A stretch of DNA of 64,000 nucleotides from Sutcliffiella horikoshii (GTDB lineage: Bacteria > Bacillota > Bacilli > Bacillales > Bacillaceae_I). The position numbers and the translations under genes were made by a program. The notes under the pieces were generated by a model. The model was not told the DNA's origin. It saw nothing but the letters and a program-made list of their open reading frames with translations, and searched no databases. This document shows positions 39,029 to 48,955 of the stretch, in pieces. Within the stretch, counting starts at the first letter, position 1, and every line of letters begins with the position of its first letter. The stretch covers positions 992,001 through 1,056,000 of the forward strand of contig NZ_CP020880.1 in assembly GCF_002157855.1 (NCBI RefSeq), written 5' to 3'.

Positions 39029-40270
39029 ATGAATAGAAACAGTTATTGGCTGAAGAATGTGCGAATAGAAGTGGGGTTTGAACAAGAGGATAATCGCTTG
39101 AAAACATTGACTGAAATGGTTCACTTAAAAGTAGTAGAAGGGAAAATTGCTGCAATATCCAAGGAGCAGCCCAAAGATAACCTCCCTGAAAAGGACGCGA
39201 AAGGATTACTTCTGCTTCCTTCTTTAAAAGAAATGCATATTCATATCGATAAAACATACTATGGAGGTCCATGGAAAGCTTGCACACCAATAACTAACGG
39301 TATTTTTACAAGAATTGAAGAAGAAAAAAAACTACTTCCACAGCAATTGGCGACAGCACAGGAAAGAGCTGAGAAAGTAATTGAATTATACCTAAAGCAC
39401 GGCCATTCCCATATACGAACACATTGTAATATTGATCCTTCCATCGGATTGAAGAACTTAGAGGCCACATTGAATGCTGTAAATAAATACAAAGATGAGA
39501 TGACATTTGAAATTGTCGCCTTTCCTCAGCACGGATTATTGCGAAGTGAAGTGGCACCTTTAGTAAAGGAAGCAATGGAAATGGGGGCTACACATGTCGG
39601 TGGGGTGGACCCGGCGACGATAGACAGGAATATCGAAAAATCACTCGATACCATCTTTGATATTGCAGTCCAGTCCGGTTCATCAGTAGATGTTCATATT
39701 CATGATCCGAACAGCCTTGGCGCTTTCACTTTTGAGCGGATGGCTCATTATACAAAACAAGCCGGCCTTCAGGGCAGAACGACCATCAGTCATGCCATCG
39801 CTTTAGGGGACTTGGAGACCATCCAGCTTGAGGAAACTGTAAAGATGTTAGTAGATAACAAAATTGATGTGACCACCACTGTTCCCATTAACCGCCCGAC
39901 CATTCCAATCCCCTTATTAACCCAAATGGGGCTGATCGTTTCTCTAGGGCATGACAGTATTACAGACCATTGGTCACCTTTTGGTACTGCCAACACCATT
40001 GAAAAAATGTGCGTACTCGCAGAACGGTTCAGACTTGTTGATGAAAAATCTCTATCCTCTTTAGTTCAATATGGAACAGGGGGAATCAACTCACTAAGTG
40101 CTGCAGGTGAGAGACTATGGCCAAAGATTGGAGACGATGCTTCCATGATATTAGTTGATGCAAGTTGTTCAGCAGAAGCGGTTGCAAGGCGTACAGATGT
40201 CAAGGCCCTTTTCTATAAAGGCAAAGAAGTGAACCGGTTGGGAATGGAAAAACAATCTATAGCAAAATAA
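39029..40270 (+). CDS. Cytosine-deaminase-like amidohydrolase, paralogue 1
   Basis: 413 aa metal-dependent hydrolase. Metal and catalytic motifs in order: KEMHIHIDKT (HxH with DK, as in cytosine deaminase), IVAFPQHG, VDVHIHDP, TTISHAIALGD and SLGHDSITDHWSPFG (the catalytic Asp). No signal peptide; cytoplasmic. AGGAGG SD. In cytosine deaminase the third motif is HCDE; here an Asp takes the place of the Glu, so cytosine itself need not be the substrate. It probably acts on a compound brought in by the flanking transporter (inference). Confidence 0.85.
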   Translation: MNRNSYWLKNVRIEVGFEQEDNRLKTLTEMVHLKVVEGKIAAISKEQPKDNLPEKDAKGLLLLPSLKEMHIHIDKTYYGGPWKACTPITNGIFTRIEEEKKLLPQQLATAQERAEKVIELYLKHGHSHIRTHCNIDPSIGLKNLEATLNAVNKYKDEMTFEIVAFPQHGLLRSEVAPLVKEAMEMGATHVGGVDPATIDRNIEKSLDTIFDIAVQSGSSVDVHIHDPNSLGAFTFERMAHYTKQAGLQGRTTISHAIALGDLETIQLEETVKMLVDNKIDVTTTVPINRPTIPIPLLTQMGLIVSLGHDSITDHWSPFGTANTIEKMCVLAERFRLVDEKSLSSLVQYGTGGINSLSAAGERLWPKIGDDASMILVDASCSAEAVARRTDVKALFYKGKEVNRLGMEKQSIAK

Positions 40271-40287
40271 AAGTGGAGGGATAGTAA

Positions 40288-41529
40288 ATGAAAGAGACAT
40301 TTTGGCTAGTCAATATAAAATTAGAAACAGGCTTCAGTATCTTAGAAAATGGAGCACATAAAACGGAGACATCCTTATTTTCCATAAAAATCGAAGAAGG
40401 TATCTTCAAGGAAATCCAAGAACAGCCTTTTGATATACCATCTGGAGAGGTCAAAAAAGATGCAACGGGTCTACTAGCCCTTCCTTCTTTCAAGGAGATG
40501 CACAATCATCTGGATAAGACATATCTTTCATTTGATTGGAAGGCACCCATCCCTGTAAAGAACCTGAAAGAAAGACTTCATTATGAAGCCCTTGAATTAG
40601 GGGAACTTGCCCCAACCACAAAGCAGCGTGCAAGTAAAATGATAGAGATGATTCTTAGCAAAGGATCGACACATATACGCACACATGTAAATATCGATCC
40701 TTACATCGGGCTTAAAAACCTGGAAGGGGTAAAAGAAGCCCTAGAAGAATATAAGGATTACCTCAGTTATGAGATTGTTGCCTTTCCCCAACATGGGATG
40801 TTGGAGCAAAAAGAGGTCATTCCACTAATGAAGGAGGCAATGCGAACGGGAGCAACGATTGTAGGTGGATTAGACCCTGCGGGAATTGATAAGAATATTG
40901 AAAAATCACTATATGAAACAATGAACTTGGCTGAGGAGTTTAATGCAGAAATCGATATTCACTTGCATGACCATGGACACGTCGGGTTTTATACAATTGA
41001 TAAATTAGTAGAGATGGTAGAAGAGGCAAAATGGAAAAATCGCGCAGCAGTCAGCCATGCTTTCAGTCTAGGTGATGTCCCTGAAACACAAGCACGTGAA
41101 ATGGCAGAGTATCTTGGGGAAAATGGTGTGGCCATCATGTCAACCATTCCTATTAATCGTGTCATTCCACCAATAGATTTACTTGATCAGTTTAACGTTC
41201 CTGTTTTTTTAGGATGTGATGGCTTCTTCGATTCATGGGGCCCATTTGGGAACGGGGATGTTTTAGAAAAGGTAAAACGTTACTGTGAAAGAACAAAGCG
41301 AATAGATGAGAAAGCGCTAGCTTATTCCCTAAAGTGGGCTACCGGCGGCCGGACCACTCTTTCGGCAAGTGGGGAAATGCAATGGCCAAAAGTGGGAGAT
41401 GAGGCGTCCCTAGTTCTGATGGATGCATCGTGTTCGGCTGAAGCGATAGCCAGGCTTCCAAAAAGAAAGTCCGTTTATTTTAAAGGCAAGGAAGTTTACC
41501 ATAATGCGTTCCATTTACAATATAGGTAA
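40288..41529 (+). CDS. Cytosine-deaminase-like amidohydrolase, paralogue 2
   Basis: 413 aa, the same length as the preceding gene and clearly homologous along its length: KEMHNHLDKTYLS, IRTHVNIDPYIGLKNLEGV, EIVAFPQHGML, GGLDPAGIDKNIEKSL, IDIHLHDHG, AVSHAFSLGD, FLGCDGFFDSWGPFGNG. Metal ligands are kept in both copies, so both should be active. Differences lie at HIHIDK versus HNHLDK and GHDS versus GCDG, near the substrate pocket. SD GGAGGG. Ends with a strong terminator. Confidence 0.85.
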   Translation: MKETFWLVNIKLETGFSILENGAHKTETSLFSIKIEEGIFKEIQEQPFDIPSGEVKKDATGLLALPSFKEMHNHLDKTYLSFDWKAPIPVKNLKERLHYEALELGELAPTTKQRASKMIEMILSKGSTHIRTHVNIDPYIGLKNLEGVKEALEEYKDYLSYEIVAFPQHGMLEQKEVIPLMKEAMRTGATIVGGLDPAGIDKNIEKSLYETMNLAEEFNAEIDIHLHDHGHVGFYTIDKLVEMVEEAKWKNRAAVSHAFSLGDVPETQAREMAEYLGENGVAIMSTIPINRVIPPIDLLDQFNVPVFLGCDGFFDSWGPFGNGDVLEKVKRYCERTKRIDEKALAYSLKWATGGRTTLSASGEMQWPKVGDEASLVLMDASCSAEAIARLPKRKSVYFKGKEVYHNAFHLQYR

Positions 41530-41535
41530 TTTGTC

Positions 41536-41563
41536 AATTCCCACAGAAATGTGGGAATTTTTC
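41536..41563 (+). terminator. Terminator after the amidohydrolase pair
   Basis: AATTCCCAC pairs with GTGGGAATT around AGAAAT, then TTTTC. Confidence 0.85.
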
Positions 41564-41579
41564 TTAGGGGGCATGGAAG

Positions 41580-42470
41580 ATGGCAAAAGCATATAGTTTA
41601 TTATTGTTTTGTGTTCTGGTCTGGGGAAGTAACTTTGTAATCGGCAAGCTATTATTAGAAAGTTTTTCCCCTGGATTTACTACATTTGCTCGGTTCTTAG
41701 CCATTGTTCTTGCTTTGTATATATACGGGAAATGGAAAGGTATCTCTTTTTATTTTCCTAAATTAACCAAGAAGGATTTGCTTGTCTTTGTTTTGTTAAG
41801 TACTGTGGGGGTTTTTATTAATCAATGGAGCTTCTTTATAGGATTACAACATGCGGACTCCACATCTGCAGCAGTGATATTAGCCATGACACCCTTGATA
41901 ACTTGTATTCTTGCTGCCATTTTCCTTCATGAAGTGTTTACAAAAAATATGGCTATCGGTTTGATAGTTGCTGCAATAGGAGGATTTATCGTGGTCGGAA
42001 GCGGGTATGATGGAACCTTTTTAAAGGTTGAAAAAGGATTATGGTGGATTGCAATAACTATGGTGACATTCTCTTTGTTGATTATACTAACAAGATTATT
42101 GTCTAAAAGAATGGAGACATTCCCCCTTACTTTTCACTCTAATGTACTGGCTTTCATCATTTCCATTCCATTTGCTGTATTAGAGCAGGAAAAGACGATA
42201 ACTGCAGCTCCTGGAGCATGGGTTCTTTTAATAGTTACGGCAATTATTGTACATGGTTTCTGTAACCTTATCTGGAACAAGCAAATAAAGTATATAAATG
42301 CATCGAAAGCGTCAACCTTGACAAACTTAGAACCATTTGTAGCGATGATATTAGGTTTCTTTCTTCTTAGTAAACCCATACTGATCACTCAAGTAATAGG
42401 AGCCATCTTCATTGTTTGTGGTGTTATATTGTCTAACAAGAAGAGGAGCAGAAGATATGCAATTACTTAA
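41580..42470 (+). CDS. DMT superfamily permease (EamA type)
   Basis: 296 aa, ten predicted membrane segments in two EamA repeats (residues about 5-138 and 150-288). Typical blocks: LVWGSNFVIGKLLLESFSP and LEPFVAMILGFFLLSKP. The family exports amino acids, nucleobases or drugs. Next to the amidohydrolases it may export a product or excess intermediate (inference). It lies after a terminator, so it may be expressed separately or by readthrough. Confidence 0.88.
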   Translation: MAKAYSLLLFCVLVWGSNFVIGKLLLESFSPGFTTFARFLAIVLALYIYGKWKGISFYFPKLTKKDLLVFVLLSTVGVFINQWSFFIGLQHADSTSAAVILAMTPLITCILAAIFLHEVFTKNMAIGLIVAAIGGFIVVGSGYDGTFLKVEKGLWWIAITMVTFSLLIILTRLLSKRMETFPLTFHSNVLAFIISIPFAVLEQEKTITAAPGAWVLLIVTAIIVHGFCNLIWNKQIKYINASKASTLTNLEPFVAMILGFFLLSKPILITQVIGAIFIVCGVILSNKKRSRRYAIT

Positions 42471-42496
42471 AGGAAGGATCTTTTTCAAGCCAATCT

Positions 42497-42524
42497 ACCA
42501 GCCGAGGGGCTGGTTTTTCTTATG
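42497..42524 (+). terminator. Terminator, direct-repeat copy 2
   Basis: Identical over 28 bp to the yhbH terminator at 28870-28897. Closes the 13.6-kb module and ends the DMT transcript. Confidence 0.9.
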
Positions 42525-42607
42525 AGACAAAAGGAGGAATAGATGGGGTAAAAAGCGAAGTATTAACTATGAGAAAATAGTGATTTCTTGTTGGTAGGGG
42601 CGTTGGT

Positions 42608-43867
42608 ATGTTTGAAAATGTTGGGCATGTTTTATATCATGTTTTAATTATTTTGTTTCCAATTTTATTTTATTATCAGTTTTTAAATAAAGGCGCATTG
42701 GTCTTAACAAAAAAAATTAATTATAGATTTTTGTTTATTATGTTGGTCATGGTCATTTGTACGATGTCTTTTCCAATCGAAGTAACAGAGGGTTCTAATT
42801 ATGATCAAAAGCTGATACCTGTCATTTTGTCATTTTTGTATGGTGGATTAGTAACAGGGGCTATCGTCGTGGTGTCCATGCTTTATTATTTATACATAAT
42901 CGGTGACAGCAATATAATGGTTATGGTGATAAATTACTTTATTCTATCAGCAATCCTGTTGATATTCCGGAATAGATACTCAAGTTTAAGCTTAAACAAG
43001 AAAGTTTCTATCGTTTCCTTCTTATTTTTGTTGATAACTTCAACCAGGGCTATCCGATTATTTTACCTGAATGAGGAGAAGGAGATTTTCTTAAATGTGC
43101 TTGTTTCCATCATAACCTGGATTTCTTTAGTAACGGCTATTATGATTATTGAAAATTTGAATATGCAGATGCAATTGCAGCATGAATTGCAACGTTCAGA
43201 GAAGCTTAAAGTGGTAAGTGAGCTTGCAGCATCGGTGGCACATGAAGTCAGGAATCCAATGACATCTACACGTGGCTTTCTTCAGTTGATGAGTCAAGAT
43301 GATAATTTAAATGGTTCCCAAAAAAGATATATTGATATCTCGATTGAGGAGTTAGACCGGGCACAATCCATTATTCAGGACTATCTTTCACTGGCCAAGC
43401 CCAATAAATTGGGGATGGACAGAATCAATGTATCCAAGGAGTTGGAGCAGGTCGTCCAGCTCATGTCCACCTATACGACTCTTAATAACACGAGCATTCG
43501 TCATGAGATAGAAGATGAATTGTATATTAAGGCAAATAAAGATGAAATGAAGCAGGTACTGATTAACTTGATCAAAAACGGTATTGAAGCTATTGATAAG
43601 GATGGAACGGTGACGGTTAAGGCTTCTAGCAGGAGAGGTATGGTTTTAATAGAGGTCATGGATGATGGTGTGGGGATGACGCCGCAACAGGTGGAAAGAT
43701 TGGGAACACCTTTTTATTCTACTAAGGATAAGGGGACCGGCATTGGTTTGACGATCTCTTTTCAAATTATTGAATTGTTGCAAGGGAAAATTGAAGTCAC
43801 AAGTGAGGTAGGAAAAGGAAGCATTTTTACTATTAAGTTACCAATGGAAACTAGTGAAAACAGCTAG
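42608..43867 (+). CDS. Sensor histidine kinase, KinB-like (5TM sensor, HisKA, HATPase)
   Basis: 419 aa. Residues 1-182 hold about six hydrophobic segments of the 5TM-5TMR_LYT type. HisKA has the phospho-accepting His212 in ASVAHEVRNPMTSTRGFLQL. HATPase: N box NLIKNGIEAI, G1 DDGVGM, G2 GTGIGL. B. subtilis KinB, with the same architecture, feeds the sporulation phosphorelay, so an orphan kinase beside prkA/yhbH could do the same. No response regulator is adjacent. Weak SD (GGGG). Confidence 0.88.
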   Translation: MFENVGHVLYHVLIILFPILFYYQFLNKGALVLTKKINYRFLFIMLVMVICTMSFPIEVTEGSNYDQKLIPVILSFLYGGLVTGAIVVVSMLYYLYIIGDSNIMVMVINYFILSAILLIFRNRYSSLSLNKKVSIVSFLFLLITSTRAIRLFYLNEEKEIFLNVLVSIITWISLVTAIMIIENLNMQMQLQHELQRSEKLKVVSELAASVAHEVRNPMTSTRGFLQLMSQDDNLNGSQKRYIDISIEELDRAQSIIQDYLSLAKPNKLGMDRINVSKELEQVVQLMSTYTTLNNTSIRHEIEDELYIKANKDEMKQVLINLIKNGIEAIDKDGTVTVKASSRRGMVLIEVMDDGVGMTPQQVERLGTPFYSTKDKGTGIGLTISFQIIELLQGKIEVTSEVGKGSIFTIKLPMETSENS

Positions 43868-43895
43868 TTTCTTTTTTTATGCTGAGCATAAACCG

Positions 43896-44022
43896 CTGTT
43901 GATTTCCGCAAATGGCTTCGCTTTCCTAGGGGCTGACGAGAGCCTCCTTCGGCTACGCCTGCGGGGTCTCCACCTAGCGCTATCTCCCTCAGGAGTCTTC
44001 GCCTTTTGCTCCAATCAACAGC
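43896..44022. repeat. Dispersed GC-rich intergenic repeat, copy 3
   Basis: Ends in a perfect 10-bp terminal inverted repeat, GCTGTTGATT and AATCAACAGC. Shares CGGCTACGCCTGCGGGGTCT with copy 2 and has the overall layout of copies 1 and 4. Confidence 0.85.
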
Positions 44023-44060
44023 TATAAAACTTACAAATTTCAAGATACCACTTTAACATG

Positions 44061-44096
44061 AAAAAACCCCCGACTATCGCTAGTCGGGGGTCATTT
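44061..44096 (-). terminator. Terminator of the system 2 binding protein
   Basis: On the minus strand CCCCCGACTA pairs with TAGTCGGGGG around GCGA, then six T. Confidence 0.92.
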
Positions 44097-44099
44097 TAA

Positions 44100-45695
44100 T
44101 TAGTTAAGCTTCACACCGTGGAAGTAAGGAGTACCACTGAAGTCTACGAATAGACCATTAGCACCGTTTGTTCCATAGATGAAGTCAGGATGTTGCAAGT
44201 AAACCATTGGAGCTTCGTCTACAAGGATCTCAGAGATCTCTTTGTAAGCTTCGTCACGCTTCGCTTGATCAGTCTCAGAACGAGCTAGGTCAAGTAACTC
44301 ATCCACGCGGTCGTTTGCGTAGAATGAACGGTTACCAGGAGCACCGAAAGCAGAAGAGTGGAATAAAGCGTATAAACCGTAGTCAGCGTCAGCTGTTACA
44401 GTAGTCCAACCTAAGATGAATAGTTCGTGCTCACCAGCGCCAGTTTTCTCTAGGAAAGCACCCCATTCGATTGTTTCGATGTTAACTTTGATTCCAATTT
44501 GGCTTAACTGATCTTGAGCAAGTAATGCGATGTCCGCACGCTCTTTAGATCCTTCGTTTACGAATAAAGTTGTTTCAAAACCATCTTCAAATCCAGCTTC
44601 AGCAAGTAGTGCTTTAGCAGCTTCTACATCATAACCAAGTGGCTCAAGATCTTGGTAGTTACCAACAACTGTAGGAGCAAGAGGTCCTACGGCAGGTACA
44701 CCTTGACCGTCAAGGATACCGTCAACGATATCGTTTTTGTTGATAGCCATGGAGATAGCTTGACGTACTTCTTTAATATTGAAAGGTTCTTTTTCCATGT
44801 TGAATCCTAAGTAGTCCATACGAGTACCGCGAACACGTGTTAACTCGATTCCAGCACTTTCCATACCTTCTACACGAGCAACATCAGAAGCACCAACTTG
44901 GATAACGTGAGCTTCACCAGCTTCAAGTTGTGCTACACGAGTAGACTGCTCAGCATTTACTACGAATTTAACGGAATCAAGAGCAGGAGCTCCGTTCCAG
45001 TAGTTTTCGTTTTTGTTTAAAACGATTTCAGCACCGCGGTTCCAAGATCCAAATACGAATGGACCAGTACCTACTGGGTTTTCGTCTACTTTTTTACCAC
45101 CGTTGTTTTCTTCTTCAATAGCAGAAGGAGCAATGATAGAACCAGCGTTATGTGCTAAGTGAGCTGGTAGTGGAGCGAAAGGCTTTTCTGTTTTGAATTG
45201 AACAGTGTAGTCGTCTACTACAACTACTTCTGTGATCATGTTAAGTACTACTGCACGTGGAGATGCAAATTCAGGATCGATGATACGCTCGATCGTCATT
45301 TTTACAGCATCTGCAGTGAAATCAGTTCCGTCATGGAATTTAACGTCGTCGCGAAGTTTGAATTCCCAAGTAGTCTCATCTACAGCTTCCCAAGATTCAG
45401 CTAAAGAAGGAATGACAGTTCCGTCTGCTTCATATGCAGTTAAACGGTCGAATAATTGAGTTGTTACGTTAGTTGTTGCAGTATCGTTCATTCCGTGTGG
45501 ATCAAGTGTAGGAGCATCAGATGGAACAACGTATACTAATTCTCCGCCTTCTTGTCCTGCAACATCTTCACCATCGCCGGATCCGGCATTAGTGTTTCCG
45601 TTTGTTGGTGTGCTGCTGTTACCGCCACTACATGCTGAAAGAACTAGCATAAGTGAAAGCAGAAGCAAGAAAAACACATTCTTTTTTGCTTTCAT
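44100..45695 (-). CDS. Solute-binding lipoprotein, peptide type (system 2)
   Basis: 531 aa. Signal peptide MKAKKNVFFLLLLSLMLVLS with lipobox SAC, Cys22 lipidated, then a long Ser/Gly/Asn linker. SBP_bac_5 core: LDPHGMNDTATTN, FHDGTDFTADAVKMTIERII, ENPVGTGPFVFGSW. Closer to the system 1 proteins than to the system 3 protein. It is transcribed away from its own permease operon, as in system 1. SD AGGGGGG. Probably a general dipeptide or oligopeptide receptor. Confidence 0.93.
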   Translation of the reverse strand: MKAKKNVFFLLLLSLMLVLSACSGGNSSTPTNGNTNAGSGDGEDVAGQEGGELVYVVPSDAPTLDPHGMNDTATTNVTTQLFDRLTAYEADGTVIPSLAESWEAVDETTWEFKLRDDVKFHDGTDFTADAVKMTIERIIDPEFASPRAVVLNMITEVVVVDDYTVQFKTEKPFAPLPAHLAHNAGSIIAPSAIEEENNGGKKVDENPVGTGPFVFGSWNRGAEIVLNKNENYWNGAPALDSVKFVVNAEQSTRVAQLEAGEAHVIQVGASDVARVEGMESAGIELTRVRGTRMDYLGFNMEKEPFNIKEVRQAISMAINKNDIVDGILDGQGVPAVGPLAPTVVGNYQDLEPLGYDVEAAKALLAEAGFEDGFETTLFVNEGSKERADIALLAQDQLSQIGIKVNIETIEWGAFLEKTGAGEHELFILGWTTVTADADYGLYALFHSSAFGAPGNRSFYANDRVDELLDLARSETDQAKRDEAYKEISEILVDEAPMVYLQHPDFIYGTNGANGLFVDFSGTPYFHGVKLN

Positions 45696-46068
45696 GTAAA
45701 ATTACCCCCCTGAAGATTTGTTTTTTGTTACAAGATTGTAATCAATGGATAAGCCACGATTGTTTATTATCATAATTCAAAAACTGAAAATTCACAAGAG
45801 TTGTTTTACAAGAAATTTTAACAAATTTATTATTTTTGTAATAATTCCCGTAAAAAAATGAATTAATATTACGTTTTTGTTAATTTTTTCATGCATATAA
45901 TGAAAGGTAATTCTAGCTAAAAAATCTATTAATCAAAAAATTAAGTATGCTAAGACTCTTTAAAACTATTGTAATATTACGAATTAATAGCTATTATAGA
46001 ATCTAGTTATGTTGAATATTTAGAAATATTAAGTTTGTTACAAAGAGATGAAGGGATGAGAAGAGCGT
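45696..46068. promoter_or_regulatory. Divergent regulatory region of system 2
   Basis: 373 bp, very AT-rich. It holds TATAAT at 45896-45901, a half-matching CodY-like site at 45778-45792 (10 of 15, right half CTGAAAATT perfect) and the palindrome AATATTTAGAAATATT at 46015-46030, 39 bp before the oppC start. No ORF seen. Confidence 0.5.
46015..46030. promoter_or_regulatory. Operator-like palindrome before system 2 oppC
   Basis: AATATTT-AG-AAATATT is a perfect 7-bp inverted repeat. Nearly the same sequence (AATATTTAGAATATT) occurs at 50506-50520, directly before the sigma-54 promoter of system 3. It resembles a degenerate CodY box. Confidence 0.45.
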
Positions 46069-46968
46069 ATGGATCAACCACAACCACAAACGACAGCAGG
46101 AGTTCCAGTTAGTATAGAAAATACGAAGTCGGTTCGTTGGAAAACATTCTATAAGAAACTGGCAAAAAATAAAGCTGCCATGGCAGGCGCCTTTATTATT
46201 ATATTTGTTATTTTGATGGGTATATTTGCCCCATTACTTGCAACCCATGATCCGAATACAACCAATGTTATGAATAAGTTGGAAGGACCTTCTGCCGAAA
46301 ATTACTTAGGAACAGATGATGTAGGGCGTGACATTTTCAGTCGTCTACTATACGGGGCAAGAGTTTCATTGGGAATCGGGTTTGTTTCTACTCTGTTAGG
46401 TGCGATTGTCGGGGTAACCCTTGGAATTGTATCTGGTTACTACGGTAGATGGATCGATTCTCTGATTATGAGAATTTGTGATGTATTATTGGCTTTCCCG
46501 GGAATCCTTCTTGCTTTGGCTATCGTAAGTGTTCTTGGCGCAAGCACACAGAACGTTATTATTGCTGTTGCTTTTTATGCAGTCCCGTCTTTTGCAAGGA
46601 TTGTCCGCGGTTCAACTCTAGGTGTTCGGAAATTGGAATACATTGATGCAATTAAGGCAATGGGAGCAAAAGATTTCAGAATTATTTTCAAACACATTTT
46701 ACCGAATATTATGTCACCAATTATTGTACAAGCAACGCTATATATTGCTTCTGCCATTATTACAGCGAGTGCCCTGTCCTTCTTAGGCATGGGAACAAGA
46801 CCACCTACAGCAGAATGGGGTGCGATGTTGAGTCAAGGGCGTTCATATATTGCGCAGGCTCCTCATATTACACTATTCCCTGGACTTGTTATCTTGTTGG
46901 TGGTTATCGGATTCAACTTGATGGGTGACGGACTTCGAGATGCGTTAGATCCGAAAGCGAAAAAATAA
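46069..46968 (+). CDS. Dipeptide/oligopeptide ABC permease C (system 2)
   Basis: 299 aa OppC/DppC family. External motif YLGTDDVGRDIFSR, EAA loop EYIDAIKAMGAKDFRIIF, ending MGDGLRDALDPKAKK. Very similar along its length to the system 1 permease C. It leads the operon in the unusual order C-B-D-F, like system 1, which points to duplication of the whole unit. Confidence 0.93.
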   Translation: MDQPQPQTTAGVPVSIENTKSVRWKTFYKKLAKNKAAMAGAFIIIFVILMGIFAPLLATHDPNTTNVMNKLEGPSAENYLGTDDVGRDIFSRLLYGARVSLGIGFVSTLLGAIVGVTLGIVSGYYGRWIDSLIMRICDVLLAFPGILLALAIVSVLGASTQNVIIAVAFYAVPSFARIVRGSTLGVRKLEYIDAIKAMGAKDFRIIFKHILPNIMSPIIVQATLYIASAIITASALSFLGMGTRPPTAEWGAMLSQGRSYIAQAPHITLFPGLVILLVVIGFNLMGDGLRDALDPKAKK

Positions 46969-46989
46969 TGGAGAAGAAGGTGAACTAAC

Positions 46990-47916
46990 ATGTTTATATA
47001 TATCATTCGAAGACTTTTCCAAACGATACCGGTTATGTTTGGTGTAACGTTGGCAGTATTTATGATGATGCACTTGATTCCTGGGGATGCAGCTCAGATT
47101 ATGGCCGGTGAACAGGCTAACCCGGAACAGATTGAAGCAATGCGTGAGAAATTGGGATTAAATGATCCGTTGTATGTTCAGTATTTCAGTTATATAGGAA
47201 ACGCAATTCAAGGGGATTTAGGTACTTCCATCCGTACGAATCGTGATGTTACTTCAGAGATTTTCACAAGCAGGTTCTGGATTACAGTGGAACTAGCAAT
47301 TTGGGGAACCATTCTTTCCGTTATTCTTGGATTGATTGCTGGTATAGTGTCAGCAACTAGAAAGTATACGTTTGCAGATACTTCCTTGATGATTGTTGCG
47401 TTGTTTGGTATTTCCATGCCTAACTTCTGGCTTGGAATCATGCTCATTTACTTCTTCTCTGTTAACTTAGGGGTCCTTCCTGTTGCAGGTTGGGGTAACG
47501 ATTGGAAACAGGTGATTTTGCCGGTAATTACACTTGGAACTGGTGGAGCTGCAATTATTGCTCGTATGACTCGTTCAAGTATGTTGGATGTTATAGATCA
47601 GGATTATATCCGTACGGCTTATGCTAAAGGTGTCAGTGATAGATTGGTAATTTACAAGCATGCACTTCGCAATGCGTTAATACCGGTTGTAACGGTTGTA
47701 GGTTTGCAATTCGGTGGATTGCTTGGTGGAGCGGTTATTACAGAGACAGTTTTTGCGATAAATGGACTTGGACGTTTGATTATCAGTTCCATTACAATGC
47801 GTGACTTCCCGATGGTTCAAGGAACAATTCTTGTTTGTACGATTTTGTTCGTATTTGTAAACTTCCTGGTGGATATCACATACCGTTTAATTAACAAACG
47901 TATAGACCTTAACTAA
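46990..47916 (+). CDS. Dipeptide/oligopeptide ABC permease B (system 2)
   Basis: 308 aa OppB/DppB family. [20 protein letters not shown] at the N-terminus, [18 protein letters not shown] loop [20 protein letters not shown] and C-terminal [10 protein letters not shown]. Six membrane segments. It starts 21 nt after permease C with SD AGAAGGTG. Confidence 0.93.
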   Translation: MFIYIIRRLFQTIPVMFGVTLAVFMMMHLIPGDAAQIMAGEQANPEQIEAMREKLGLNDPLYVQYFSYIGNAIQGDLGTSIRTNRDVTSEIFTSRFWITVELAIWGTILSVILGLIAGIVSATRKYTFADTSLMIVALFGISMPNFWLGIMLIYFFSVNLGVLPVAGWGNDWKQVILPVITLGTGGAAIIARMTRSSMLDVIDQDYIRTAYAKGVSDRLVIYKHALRNALIPVVTVVGLQFGGLLGGAVITETVFAINGLGRLIISSITMRDFPMVQGTILVCTILFVFVNFLVDITYRLINKRIDLN

Positions 47917-47932
47917 AAGGACGGTGAAGAAA

Positions 47933-48955
47933 ATGAAAACTTCAAAGAACGATAAAATATTAGAAGTAAAAGGGTTACGCACTTCCTTCTTTACAGATGA
48001 AGGAGAAGTAAAAGCCGTTGACGGGGTTGACTTTTCCATTGAAAAAGGGAAGACCCTTGGTATTGTAGGGGAGTCAGGATCCGGTAAAAGTATCACATCT
48101 CTATCTATTTTACGTCTGCTTCAGGAACCTGTTGGTAGAGTGGTAGGGGGAGAAGTTATTTTCAAAGGGGAAAACCTTTTAGATAAAACGAAAAAACAGA
48201 TGATGCAAATTCGTGGAAACAACGTATCTATGATATTCCAAGAACCGATGACATCATTGAATCCTACATTGACCTGTGGAGAGCAGATTGCAGAATCTGT
48301 TCGTATTCACCAAAAGCTTGGTCGCAAAGCTGCTTGGGTGAAAGCGGTGGATATGCTTCGTTTAGTTGGTATACCATCTCCTGAAAAGCGTGCGAAACAA
48401 TATCCATTCGAACTTTCAGGCGGTATGCGTCAACGTGTGATGATCGCGATTGCGCTTGCCTGTAACCCGGAATTGTTGATTGCCGATGAGCCGACAACAG
48501 CATTGGATGTAACCATTCAAGCGCAGATTCTGGATCTAATGAAAAAATTACAAGAGGAACTTGGGACGTCGTTAATGCTGATTACCCATGACCTTGGTGT
48601 AGTCGCGGAGATGTGTGACAAGGTTGCCGTAATGTACTGCGGAAAAGTGGTAGAATATGCAGATGTTCAAACCATTTTCTCCAGCCCGAAACATCCGTAC
48701 ACTGTTGGTCTATTAAACTCTGTACCAAAGCATGATCAGGATGTGGAAGGGGACCTGTCTGTTATTGATGGGTCTGTGCCAAGTCCTTTCAACCTGCCAC
48801 AGGGCTGCCGTTTTGCACCTCGTTGTCCACATGCAAAGGACATTTGCCGCAGTAGTTTGCCAGACTTGAAGGAAACAGAAGACGGCGATCAAGTTCGCTG
48901 CTGGATCTATACAGATAAGTGGGAAGATGAGGAGGTTGCTGCTAGCCATGAGTAA
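47933..48955 (+). CDS. Dipeptide/oligopeptide ABC transporter ATPase D (system 2)
   Basis: 340 aa from ATG 47933 (a GTG at 47924 in the same frame is less likely). Walker [44 protein letters not shown] and the C-terminal cluster [14 protein letters not shown]. It overlaps the next gene by 8 nt. It supplies energy to permeases B and C with the ATPase F partner. Confidence 0.92.
   Translation: MKTSKNDKILEVKGLRTSFFTDEGEVKAVDGVDFSIEKGKTLGIVGESGSGKSITSLSILRLLQEPVGRVVGGEVIFKGENLLDKTKKQMMQIRGNNVSMIFQEPMTSLNPTLTCGEQIAESVRIHQKLGRKAAWVKAVDMLRLVGIPSPEKRAKQYPFELSGGMRQRVMIAIALACNPELLIADEPTTALDVTIQAQILDLMKKLQEELGTSLMLITHDLGVVAEMCDKVAVMYCGKVVEYADVQTIFSSPKHPYTVGLLNSVPKHDQDVEGDLSVIDGSVPSPFNLPQGCRFAPRCPHAKDICRSSLPDLKETEDGDQVRCWIYTDKWEDEEVAASHE

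Noticed and set aside
28898..42496. Prophage or integrative element
   Set aside because: There is no integrase, transposase, relaxase or phage gene; only flanking repeats support mobility.
42525..42600. Strong SD followed by ATG GGG TAA before the kinase
   Set aside because: A two-codon ORF is most likely chance; the kinase has its own start further on.
44061..44096. Palindrome as an attachment or operator site
   Set aside because: The T run on the minus strand right after the stop codon marks it as a terminator.
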